Assembly: GCA_037043235.1 (NCBI GenBank)
Contig: JAWRVZ010000257.1
Coordinates: 171,001-235,000, forward strand
DNA from: Rhodeus uyekii
Lineage: Eukaryota > Chordata > Actinopteri > Cypriniformes > Acheilognathidae
Length of the DNA stretch: 64,000 nt
Direction: 5' to 3'
Below the pieces are notes generated by a model. The model did not search any database, was not told the origin of the DNA, and saw only the letters and a list, made by a program, of their open reading frames with translations. Every line of letters starts with the position of its first letter. The first letter of the stretch is position 1. Shown piece after piece: positions 13,048 to 44,643 of this stretch. The position numbers and the translations under genes are program-made.

Positions 13048-13742
13048 GCGTATGTGTGTGTGTCTGAGAGAGAGAGAGTGTGTGTGTATGTGTGTGTGTG
13101 AGAGAGAGTGAGTTTGTGTGTCATGTGTGAGAGAGAGTGTGTGTGAGTCTGTATGCATGTGTGAGAGAGAGTGTGTGTGAGTGAGAGAGAGAGAGAGTGT
13201 GTGTATGTGTGTGTGTGTGAGTGAGAGAGAGAGAGAGAGTGTGTGTGTATGTGTGCGTGTCTGAGAGAGAGAGAGTGTGTGTGTATGTGTGTGTGTGAGA
13301 GAGAGTGAGTTTGTGTGTCTCTGTATGCATGTGTGAGAGAGAGTGTGTGTGAGTGAGAGAGAGAGAGAGTGTGTGTATGTGTGTGTGAGTGAGAGAGAGA
13401 GAGAGAGTGTGTGTGTATGTGTGCGTGTCTGAGAGAGAGAGAGTGTGTGTGTATGTGTGTGTGTGAGAGAGAGTGAGTTTGTGTGTCTCTGTATGCATGT
13501 GTGAGAGAGAGTGTGTGTGAGTGAGAGAGAGAGAGAGTGTGTGTATGTGTGTGTGAGTGAGAGAGAGTGAGTTTGTGTGTCTCTGTATGCATGTGTGAGA
13601 GAGAGTGTGTGTGAGTGAGAGAGAGAGAGAGTGTGTGTATGTGTGTGTGAGTGAGAGAGAGAGAGAGAGTGTGTGTGTATGTGTGCGTGTCTGAGTGAGA
13701 GAGAGGGAGAGAGTATGTGTGTGTGTGTGTGTGTGTGTGTGT
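12774..13742 (+). repeat. TG/GA compound microsatellite-minisatellite in the mypn 3' UTR
   Basis: About 970 bp of alternating (TG)n and (AG)n blocks, with a higher-order unit marked by GAGTTTGTGTGTCTCTGTAT. It begins about 80 bp after the mypn stop codon and precedes the likely polyadenylation signal, so it should be part of the mature mRNA. The long minus-strand reading frames here are repeat artefacts. Confidence 0.85.
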
Positions 13743-14450
13743 TAAGTTGTTGGTAATTAGTTTAACAGTTTAAAGCACACTAGGATCTGAGTCTTTGCTC
13801 ACGTTTGAATCATTTTATCACTTTAACTATATTTGGTTTTCCTCACTGCGTTTTACATTATTTGCACACATTTCCCCCCTTTAATTATCATGAAATTTTG
13901 TGCCATTTGAGGCATTATGCCGTTTTCTTCTGGTCAGTGTGTGTAATAATACGGCACATACATTATAAAGTCATGCAGTATGAATCTGTTCATTAGACAG
14001 TGTGTCTGTCGCGTCCTCAGCTGTGAATGTAACGCTTCAACAAAACTCTTTGACTTCTGCTGTTGTTTCACGTGTCCGTATAATAAAGCAAGCATGAGTC
14101 AGATTACAGAGATCAAACTAAAAGATTCAAAGTCACAGATGCTGAATTATGGACGAGCGACATCATGTTTCTGAAATCTTTCACATTTCTTGCAGTTTTA
14201 TTAAATGTCGACAAAAGAATGAGGGGAAATATTTTGTAGGAAAGAGTTTTTGCCGTATTTATATTACATTGTTTCTGAAGAACTGAGATATTCTCTGTAA
14301 TATGACAGAATCAGAAATATATTAGATATTATAAATTGTTGTGGAAGTTTACAAAGCCTTTAATTAAATGTATTCTTATACAATCACTAGAATAAATAAA
14401 TGCAAATAACTACTTTGTGAACATGTACAATAGTCATTTTTTTTCTTGAA

Positions 14451-14456
14451 AATAAA
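14451..14456 (+). terminator. probable mypn polyadenylation signal
   Basis: AATAAA about 1.76 kb after the mypn stop, followed by a T- and GT-rich stretch. It is the first strong candidate after the 3' UTR repeat. Confidence 0.5.
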
Positions 14457-14528
14457 GTTATATTTATTCAAACAAAGACTGTGTCTCTTCTTCGATATGT
14501 TGCATTGTGAACAAACATAGCACACGTG

Positions 14529-14672
14529 TGTCTCAATCAGTAGAGAGCGGCGCTTGCAACATCAAGGTCATGGGTTCGATTCCCAGGGAAAGCAAGAACT
14601 GATTAGAATGGCAATGTGTTTCTTGAATGCTATGATAAAAGCAGCTGATAAATGCAGGAATGTGAATGTAAA
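14529..14672 (+). repeat. tRNA-derived SINE
   Basis: Reads CAGTAGAGAGCGGCGCTTGC, box B GGTCATGGGTTCGATTCCC and the tail to GATAAATGCAGGAATG. Intergenic, just after mypn. Confidence 0.75.
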
Positions 14673-15033
14673 TACATGATTGCAAGAGCTTGAAATGTGA
14701 TACATATAACTGACTTATTAAATGTTGAAACTGACATTGTTAGAATAATAACGTATACTACTAATAATAATAAATATAGCTGCAATCAACAGGTTTTAAG
14801 CCCTTTATCTGTGCTGTTAGTCTTCAGATTAATTATAATGTGGCACAATTGTCAAAACTGAAATTAAGGAAAAATGAAGCGATAAACTCTGACAAATTGT
14901 GATTGTAAATGTTATAATAGTGATTTTATAATGTCTAAAAATGAATTCAGAATCAAAATCCTGTGAAAAGAACCATTCATCATTTCATTTAAAATGGTTT
15001 GTTTCCAACAGTAATCTCCACTTAAGCAACACA

Positions 15034-15068
15034 CACACAAACACACTCTCACACTCTCTCTTGCTCTT

Positions 15069-15103
<35 letters not shown>

Positions 15104-15147
15104 AACTCTCTCTTGCTCTCTCTCTCTCTCACACACACACACACGTT
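15034..15147 (+). repeat. CA/CT microsatellite
   Basis: Alternating (CA)n and (CT)n blocks with CTCTTGCTC spacers. Small reading frames on both strands are artefacts. Confidence 0.8.
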
Positions 15148-15283
15148 TTCAATTTTATTGGGATGTATGAAAAAAATTGTGAAAATCTATTTTAATGTCT
15201 ATAATCATTTCACATATTACTTTGTAAAATAATTATATAAATAATTACTTTACAAATGAATATATGAGATTGTTATATACGTA

Positions 15284-16214
15284 CAGTAATACCTCGGTTT
15301 ACGAGTTTAATTCGTTCCAAGAGCGAGCTCGTAAACCAAAATGCTCGTACACCAAAACAAATTTCCCCATAAGAATGCGCTAAAAATCAATTAATTCGTT
15401 CCACACGACCACAAATGCCCATTTAAAATATTTTTGGGGGGGGGGTTTTACCCTATTAATTGCAGTTAAAATTGTAACCATTAAGATCTCATATAAATAC
15501 TAATTAATAATTGACAAACTCTAAAAATACTTGACAATTTACTGTAATGCACTTCAGGTTTGAGCAGCTTGTGTGGAGGAGAGAGAGGAGGGAGGAGGGG
15601 GGAGCGGGGAAAGCAAGGATGAAAGCAAATGAGTGAATTTACTATAATAGTGCAGAAAACAAACAAAGTGATAATCCAGAGTGAAAGTCTTGGAACATGG
15701 GAGCCACGAACGAACGAACCCACTGGAGCCGCTAACGAAAGCGGGGAGATAGGCAGATGATATGAGAATCAGGTGTTCAGTGACCACACACACACACACA
15801 CACACAGGCAGAACTTGGAGACACTGAATTCATGAACCGTGACAGTTACTGCTTAGAGGTACTGTACGTGTATATTTCACTATGTGAACAATAGCGATCA
15901 CAATTAATTATTGTTAAGAATACAAGGTAAAAACTTCTGTAAATCACTTATAAAAGTATCACTGTGGTGAATGATGCAGCCAAACCAAGCGAAGCTGAGA
16001 GAATGAATGAGTTAAGGGCTGATAAAGGGGTTGGAACCGCTTGACTGTCTTATGAGAGGCTGCCATTAGGATATTTCCATTAAAAATGCGCACAAGGACC
16101 ACACAAAAATGCGCATGGGTGAGGGAAAACTTTTCTCGTACACCGATTCGAACCTCCATGCTCGTACACCGATTTGCTCGTAAACCAAGTCGCTCGTAAA
16201 CCGAGGCATTACTG
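15284..16214 (+). mobile_element. Tigger/pogo-like non-autonomous element, copy 1
   Basis: Terminal inverted repeats CAGTAATACCTCGGTTTACG (15284) and CTCGTAAACCGAGGCATTAC (ending ACTG at 16214), each flanked by TA. The subterminal regions repeat variants of CTCGTACACC. It is about 931 bp with no convincing transposase. Termini of this kind and the TA target site are typical of pogo/Tigger elements. It lies between mypn and gpatch11. Confidence 0.8.
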
Positions 16215-17054
16215 TATATTACCAGCACACCATAGTTTAAAACAATATTTTAAACATTTTTTTTTCAGTCAGTTAATAATAATCGCAGCTGCTCAATAAT
16301 ACCACTAACTTTTATGTTTAGAGTCTCGCTGTTGCTGGTAATATTCTTTCCCCCCAGTCCGTTGATTTGCCATGTCAAAGAAAGACGCTTATCGTAGATA
16401 AATGGAATCAATTTAATAGAGAATCAAAAGAGCTCTGAGCTCAGGATTACTGGACCACAATGCCAAAAGCTGACATCTGGGCAGTCCAGAATGTCTTACA
16501 AGCATATGCAAATAGTTTATATATTCTTGACTTTCAGTTCCTCCCTCGAGTCCACCTCTCCATACAGTGACTGTTGTCAGGTAGATTTCTTCATTGGTTA
16601 CATCATAGCAATCAGCAATCTGCACACAGGAATGCAAGAACCCCTTGCCCCATCCCTTTCTTTCTGTATCTTCTCTGATAGACAACGTCAACAGTTACAG
16701 CCTTGGACTTTTCACCGAGTGCACTGTCCTTTGTTTTAGACAGGAAAGATTTGTTACAGAATTAAAACAGTAACTTTATGTCAGAACAGAAAAGTACATG
16801 TCAATACAATTTGGAACATTTTAAACTATCATTAGAAACACTTCAACACAATTTCTAACATTTTAAACTATATTTTCCTTCACTGTGAACATAAAAGTGA
16901 ATAAATCCCAACCTGCTTCATTTTGCTGGTTGAAGAGGAACCTAATAAACGTTCCGCTGTTTTCCAGTCGGACTCGTTTAATGTAAGAACATCAACAACT
17001 GATCCACGGAAAATAATTTCTATTTCAACTATAATCTATTGATTAATTGCGCAA
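16215..17054 (+). promoter_or_regulatory. intergenic region with gpatch11 promoter and 5' UTR
   Basis: No gene is visible. The last 100 bp before the gpatch11 ATG should hold its transcription start. I see no TATA box there and no interferon-response element, consistent with a housekeeping promoter. The rest is unremarkable. Confidence 0.35.
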
Positions 17055-20000
17055 ATGGCTGAAGATGAAGATGATTACATGTCCGATGCTTTCCTCAACC
17101 AAATGTGAGTTATATTGATATCCCGTCACTCTCGCTCTGAGTTTGGTGTTTTAATGCATTAGATGTAAACAAACACGGAATAACGTTAGTGTTCACGCGC
17201 AAGCAACATTTTACATGTCACTTTAATGTAATGAAGGTTTCTTAGATCATTAATTCAGGAATAGCTGCTGCGAAAATGATGTTGAAGTGTTGAAGAATGA
17301 TGCTATTTAAAACAAAAACACTGTAATATCCCTTCCAAAACCAGTCTAGGATTGGTTAGCTGGTTTAAGATGGTCTTCCAGCCAGGTCAAGCTAAAATAG
17401 TGGCCAAACCCCCTCTGAAACCAGCCTAGGATTGATTTCTGGTTTAAGCTGGTCTTCCAAGCTAAATAAAAGTGGCTTAAACCCCAAATTTGCACATAAA
17501 TACACGTTTCAGTTCAGAAGTCATCTATTGTCTTCCTCCACCCTACATAAGATAAGCGCTCCTCACTGTGTCATGCGTGTTGTTTGATGCTCTTCCACGC
17601 GTGCAGCTCAGATGTTCGTCCCGGCGTGCCGATGGTGAAGCGTGTGAAGGACGCCCTGAGGAAGGAGGCAGTGCAGAAAGAGAAGAACACGCAGAACCGG
17701 CAGAAGAGCTTCAGGGAGCAGGAGCGCGAGAGTCGCGAGGCCGCGCTGCAGAGCTCCATCGGCAGCCACAACAAAGGCTTCGCGTTGCTGCAGAAGATGG
17801 GATATAAAGCAGGACAAGGCCTGGGGAAAGCGGGTCAGTGACTGGGACTTACAAACAAAAATACACAAAAATAGAATATACTTTTGTGCGCGTTACAAGG
17901 TGTTTTTACGCTGCAGGTGCTGGACGGGTCGAGCCGGTTCCTCTCAACATCAAAACGGGTCGGTGGATGTTTTTTGGGTTTGTTTTATTGATTATGCAAG
18001 TGAGACATTGATCGTAATCCTGGTGTTTGCAGACAGAGGCGGCATTGGAATGGAAGAAGTCAAGAAGAGGAAAGCGGACGAGGAACTTCAGAATTACCGG
18101 AGAAAAGCGCAAATGAAACAACACGTGGAGAAGAAATCACTAGAGGATTTTAGGTATAAACCTGCAGGTGATAGCAAATATTTTAACTGTAAGAACAACA
18201 TTCATATTGTTTGCAATATTTCAACTGGACTGAAGCAGCTTTGATTCACGTGATGATCCGCACATCATTTTTTAGAGAAATCTGTGAGCATCAAATATGA
18301 TCATCAGGCTTTTAAGGTTTATTTCTTCATCTCTTAATCATCATTGCATGGGATTATGTTTTAAAAATACAGATCATAAAAATAAGCATTTAAAAATCAT
18401 CTTACTAAGACATATTTCTGCCAGATATCGATATTTATAAGCATTTTGTGCAAGTTATGCACGTTTAAAAAAATGTATTGATTTACATTATTAGAATTTC
18501 ATCCCTCTTTTTGTCCATATAAATATACGCATAATTTGCATATATAAATATAATGTATATTTTTGCTCACTGAGTCTCTAAATAAATTTGAGATGTTTTT
18601 TCCTCCATATTCTCGTTATGTCAGACTATATCAGCCATAAAACCCTGATGTATCAAATGATACTCAACACAAAAAACACGTGCTATCTCTTAGTTTATAT
18701 ACATTTTTAAAGTGTAAAAAAAATAGATCTCTAGCTTTCCTGTAGCTCAACCAGTAGAGCATTGGTGCTTGCAACATCAAGGTCATGGGTTTGATTCCCA
18801 GGGAAAGCAAGAACTGATTACAATGTCAATGTGTTTCTTGAATATGATGCAAGTCTATTTGGATAAAAATCGTCAGCTAAATGAATAAATGTAGCTTTAT
18901 TTCAGTGAATAGATCTGAGTAAGATTTGGTGTGTCAGGCTTTGATCTCCTCTGTGTTTGAGTAACAGTGTTGCGGCTCTCTTTCACAGAGTGCGTATGAG
19001 GACGGAAAGAGAAGAGCGTCAAACGCAGAGCGACCTGTGGAAGAGCCAGCGGGCCTGTGAGCAGCTGGACAGCCAGAAGGTGCGTCAAATAAACCCTTCC
19101 TCCTCCTCGTTTCACAGACGAGCCTCGAGTCGCGTCTCAGACATGCATGTTTGAACTGAAAGCAACCGGCTCTGACAGATCTTAAAATATATCAATGGTC
19201 TGGTTTTGCACTCCAGTAGTGTTTTAATTGAACTACGGTAATCTAAGCCCTGTCTGTGAAAGCATGCCTTTATCTTGAGGGTTGAATCGTGAGTTTGACA
19301 TTTTTCTCCAGGCAGTCAAACGCGACACCTGATTCACTCGTCTGCTGTTACGCTGCTTCTTTCAGGGCATCGCTGAGCCCAGAGACATCTGGTACTGGCC
19401 TGAAGTAGTGAAAGACGAGGAGGCAGAGCTTCTGGACGAAGAGGAAACCAAACCTGAGGGAAGTGACGATGAGGAGGAGGAGGAGGAGGAACTAACAGTG
19501 AGTTACCCCCAAATTGTAGCTGTTTATAATGGGTTTATAAAGTGCCTTATAAATCACAATAGGAGTTTGCAATCATAAACATAACATGGACATAACTATC
19601 AATCTACACTCACTTTATTGCTCTTATTTTTATTTTTTTTATTTTCTAGATTATTATTATCTAGATCCTTTTCTTATTGTATGACATTTATTGTGGACGA
19701 CAAAGTAAGAATTTCATTGTGCAGGGAAACATGCATTCTGTCTGTGCATATGACAATAAACACTTTGAATTGAATTTGAATTATTTTGACGCACCATCAT
19801 GTTTGTTCTTCCTTTCCAGCCTTTAGACAAGCTGCAGTTTCTCACCTCGTACCTGAGAGGAGTTCACTTCTACTGCATATGGTGTGGGACGGCGTATGAT
19901 GGTGAGGAGCGTTCGTGTGTGATGGCTGTTTGAGTGATAATAATAATGTTACATTTATATAGTGCTTTTCCAGAGCTCAAAGCATTATGAGTGAAACACT

Positions 20001-20075
20001 GAAACTGTCTCGACAGATGAGGAGGATTTGAGCTCGAACTGTCCCGGCGACACGGCGGCGGATCATGACGACTAG
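17055..20075 (+). CDS. gpatch11: G-patch domain-containing protein 11
   Basis: Complete gene, eight exons: 17055-17104, 17607-17833, 17917-17958, 18033-18153, 18989-19079, 19366-19497, 19820-19901, 20017-20075; 267 residues. It starts MAEDEDDYMSDAFL, then has a basic coiled segment. The G-patch begins near NKGFALLQKMGYKAGQGLGK and runs into PVPLNIKTDRGGIG. A Lys/Glu-rich helix with SQRACEQLDSQK follows, then an acidic run, the conserved TSYLRGVHFYCIWCGTAYD and a tail ending LSSNCPGDTAADHDD. G-patch proteins bind and activate DEAH-box RNA helicases, so a nuclear RNA-processing role is expected; the human protein was earlier named CCDC75. Its position next to eif2ak2 matches the human gene order. 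Length and all landmarks agree with the family, and no lesion is seen. Confidence 0.95.
17336..17480 (+). repeat. short diverged repeat in gpatch11 intron 1
   Basis: Two diverged copies of a unit with ACCAG(T/C)CTAGGATTG and TGGTTTAAG(A/C)TGGTCTTCCA. This motif is common in fish non-coding DNA (recalled). Confidence 0.5.
18735..18892 (+). repeat. tRNA-derived SINE, fairly full copy
   Basis: Has a box A-like GTAGCTCAACCAGTAGAGC, a box B GGTCATGGGTTTGATTCCC and a tail with GTCTATTTGGATAAAAAT. It is the clearest tRNA-like head of the family in the window. Located in a gpatch11 intron. Confidence 0.8.
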
Positions 20076-20141
20076 AGCAACGATCGGGAACGTTTCATTT
20101 TATTTGCATAGCTGTGTTTATTTATGTTTTCTCTTTCATGC

Positions 20142-20147
20142 ATTAAA
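20142..20147 (+). terminator. probable gpatch11 polyadenylation signal
   Basis: ATTAAA, 67 bp after the stop codon, followed within 30 bp by a T- and GT-rich stretch. Confidence 0.5.
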
Positions 20148-20860
20148 CGTTGCATTGTTTTGATTATAACTGTGTGTCCATGTTTTGCATAGTTATTGAT
20201 ATCTTTATTTATTCTGCGCAACTGAATCTCCTTCTTAAACATTTGTGGTTGCATATTTATTCTTTTTGTGACTAATCCTATTTATAGATGAACAATTGTT
20301 TGCTTAAAACATATTTAACGATTGAGAAAGGGTTTGTGTAAGACACTAAGTTCATAAAGTTAAACCGTTTAAATTACTATAATATTTGAATATTTCAAAA
20401 CATTTACTTGTGGTTGTGAATTTAATTATTGAGGTTTTATGGATTTATCTTTTTCTGTTACTCACAGAAATTTCACACTCACAGAAAAATGAAAGATAAT
20501 ATTTTTATTTAAATAGACGTTTCTAACTTATACATATTCTAAGATGTTTCGTTATTATGTTTATAACATGCTGCAACATGTATTTATATTACTATATTTA
20601 TAAAATAATATATAATATAAAATTATTTTTTTTATTTTAGTATAAATGAACAATTCTAACGTATAAATGTTTTGGTTTTATATAATTTTTTTGTAACATG
20701 GTGAAAAATATTTATATTGTTATGTTTTATTATAAATTATTACATTTATTTACATTACATCTAGTAATTTACTTCTATATGTACTTAATTTAATTATATT
20801 TAGTCTCCTGCCGATTAAAAAGGAGGCTATGTTAATGTGGGCGTGGCCTATCGACATGCA
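20148..20860. other. AT-rich intergenic region between gpatch11 and eif2ak2
   Basis: Very AT-rich, no coding potential and no transposon ends recognised. Confidence 0.5.
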
Positions 20861-20863
20861 TGC

Positions 20864-20934
20864 CTTCTGATTGGTCAGTTCACGCACAGTCCACATGCGT
20901 ATTGATGACGTGGACATCCGGAAATCGAAACTTA
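20864..20934 (+). promoter_or_regulatory. eif2ak2 promoter with consensus ISRE
   Basis: GGAAATCGAAACTT at 20920-20933 matches the interferon-stimulated response element pattern GGAAANNGAAACT. It lies 162-175 bp before the eif2ak2 ATG. Just upstream are TGATGACGTGGA (a CRE-like core at about 20903) and an inverted CCAAT box (CTGATTGGTCAG) at about 20867. Vertebrate PKR genes are interferon-induced through such an element, so induction by type I interferon is expected. Confidence 0.8.
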
Positions 20935-21094
20935 ATCAAAGTGAAATGATACAAAGAAATGAAAGTATTGCTGTGATCCGTGAAGACTGGCGGAGTGAAG
21001 TGACACGTAGGATCGTTGAGTCTGACATGAGAGTTGTTGTGCTCGAGCAGATCAAGCTGAAGCTTCAGTGTCACTGCCGATATTTTTAACTGTG

Positions 21095-42834
<21,740 letters not shown>

Positions 42835-43466
42835 CCACATCGAGACCTTCTGAGGAGATCTTTGCTGTTTATGCCTTTGTGAATTATAGCAGTTGCTTAT
42901 GCTGTAACATTTAAGCATTTAGCAGAAGCTTCTCTAGTGCAACTTACAAAAAGTGCTTTCGATTCAACAGATGGAAAGTGTGCAATTCAATATATGAAAC
43001 AACTACATTTTCAAAAATGAAAGTTTTATCGTCATTTACTCTGTTTAGCTTTCTTTCCACAAAAGAAAGAACTTAAGTGTCTTAAATTACAAAATGTGCA
43101 ATTTACAACGTCTAAAACTCAATTGATCATGTTGTTGTATTGCTGTAATTCATTCTGTATGTTGATATGAATTATCTTGAAACAACGGTTAATTGTTGGT
43201 TCACTCCGTTTTACTATTTGCATGAATTACCTTTGGAGCAGAATTTGAATCGGTCCGCTTTTATTATTGTCTTATTATGTCTGTGTTGCGTAATATTCTG
43301 GAGCTAAAAAATCATTTCATTTTAAAACTAGCTTTTAATCTTGTCTACAGTTTATGGGATTAAATCACATCTGGGGAAAAAGTGCATTTGAGGCAATATT
43401 GTTTGCCCCTGTTTTGTTGTTTGTGAATCTTATATGATATTGTTGGCATGTTCTCAGGAAAATAAA
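42835..43466 (+). terminator. eif2ak2 3' UTR with probable polyadenylation signal
   Basis: The stop TAA at 42832-42834 is followed by about 630 bp without coding potential. AATAAA at 43461-43466 is the most plausible signal. Confidence 0.5.
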
Positions 43467-43892
43467 AAATGTTAAAGTACATAAATGCTTAAATTGCCAG
43501 ATTCTCATTGTAAATAAGAATCCTGCTGTCTGAGTAGAGAAACATCAAATGAAATGCCTTCTAATTCACATGTGATCAAATCAAATGTAAAAAGGTGGTT
43601 GACAGCTGATCAAAAATATTATCAGATTATTCCAGAACATTCTTGCTGTCAGATGAAAAAGCTTTTTAAAAATGTAAAAGGTCAAAGTGTTAAAAGTCTT
43701 CATATTCAGTATTGAAATGGAGTGATGTTATGTGATAAATGCATGACAAATGATCTCAGGTTAGTTCGCCCAAAACATTTAATTCTGTCATTAATTACTC
43801 GCCCTCACGTTGTTTCAAACCCGTAAAACTATGGTTCATCTTCAGAACACACATGAAGATCTTTTTTATTAAATCAGTTTGCGCTTAAACGA

Positions 43893-44172
43893 GAACCAAT
43901 GAGGTTCATTCTCGTGTTACACGTCACGTTTGAGCTTCAGCGAGAACCAATGAGGTTCATTCTCGCGTTACGCGTCACGTTTGAGCTTCAACGAGAACCG
44001 ATGGGGTTTATTCTCGTGTTACGCGTCACGTTTGAGATTCAGCGAGAACCAATGGGGTTCATTCTTGTTTTACACGTCACGTTTGAGGATCATAAAGAAA
44101 TGAGATTCATTCTCATGTTACGCGTCACGTTTGAGCTTCAACCCGAACCAATGAGGCTCATTCTCATGTTAC
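43893..44172 (+). repeat. 51-bp hairpin-forming repeat between eif2ak2 and pkz
   Basis: Five to six copies of a 51-bp unit. Each contains the near-palindrome CGAGAACC...GGTTCATTCTCG around AATGA, then TTACGCGTCACGTTTGAG. The CGTCA core is half of a CRE/ATF site and occurs in each copy. The array ends about 330 bp upstream of the pkz ISRE. A 120-codon reading frame over it is an artefact of the unit being a multiple of three. Confidence 0.8.
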
Positions 44173-44499
44173 TAAACCATGTAATTCATTTGGATTTATT
44201 CTATGTTCTCTTTATGAACATTTTTAAGCGTCAAAGTGGTATTTGCGTAGCAGTCAATTGAGTGTAAGGAAGATGTGGAATTTGAAAGATTTGGAAAAAC
44301 CGTTATACGGATATGTTTCCAAATCAGCCATAAATTATTTTCCTTAAAAATAATCCTTTCCTTTATTGTAGTTTATACAAATTTCACATTATCTATAGTC
44401 AGTCAACTAAGAAATTGAAGATTAAAAATAAACGTTACGACGTTGACTCGAAACTTAAGAGATGGGCGGGTTACATGTAGGAAAAGAACAGCTGAGGAA

Positions 44500-44530
44500 A
44501 GAGAAGGAAACGAAACTGAAAGTTAGAAGA
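44500..44530 (+). promoter_or_regulatory. pkz promoter with consensus ISRE
   Basis: GGAAACGAAACTGAAAG at 44506-44522 fits the ISRE consensus (GAAANNGAAACT) exactly, 122-138 bp before the pkz ATG. AGGAAAGAGAAGG just upstream adds further GAAA-type half sites, and a GGGCGGG box lies at 44464. Fish pkz genes are interferon-induced, which fits. Confidence 0.85.
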
Positions 44531-44643
44531 AGGCTGGTCTAAATTCCCACACGGAAGCTTTGAGGGATTTTCTCTCTAGATCGACCAGAGAATACGAGAC
44601 TCTGACTTCATCTGAGCTGTTAAAACATTTGGACAGAAGCAGA

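Noticed and set aside
12484..13592. Long minus-strand frames rich in His, Thr, Ser, Leu
   Set aside because: Dinucleotide repeat translation in the mypn 3' UTR.
14529..14672. tRNA gene
   Set aside because: Has box A/B-like sequence, but the same block with the same tail recurs at least ten times, so it is a tRNA-derived SINE.
43899..44261. 120-codon frame between eif2ak2 and pkz
   Set aside because: The 51-bp repeat is a multiple of three; no homology and no start context.
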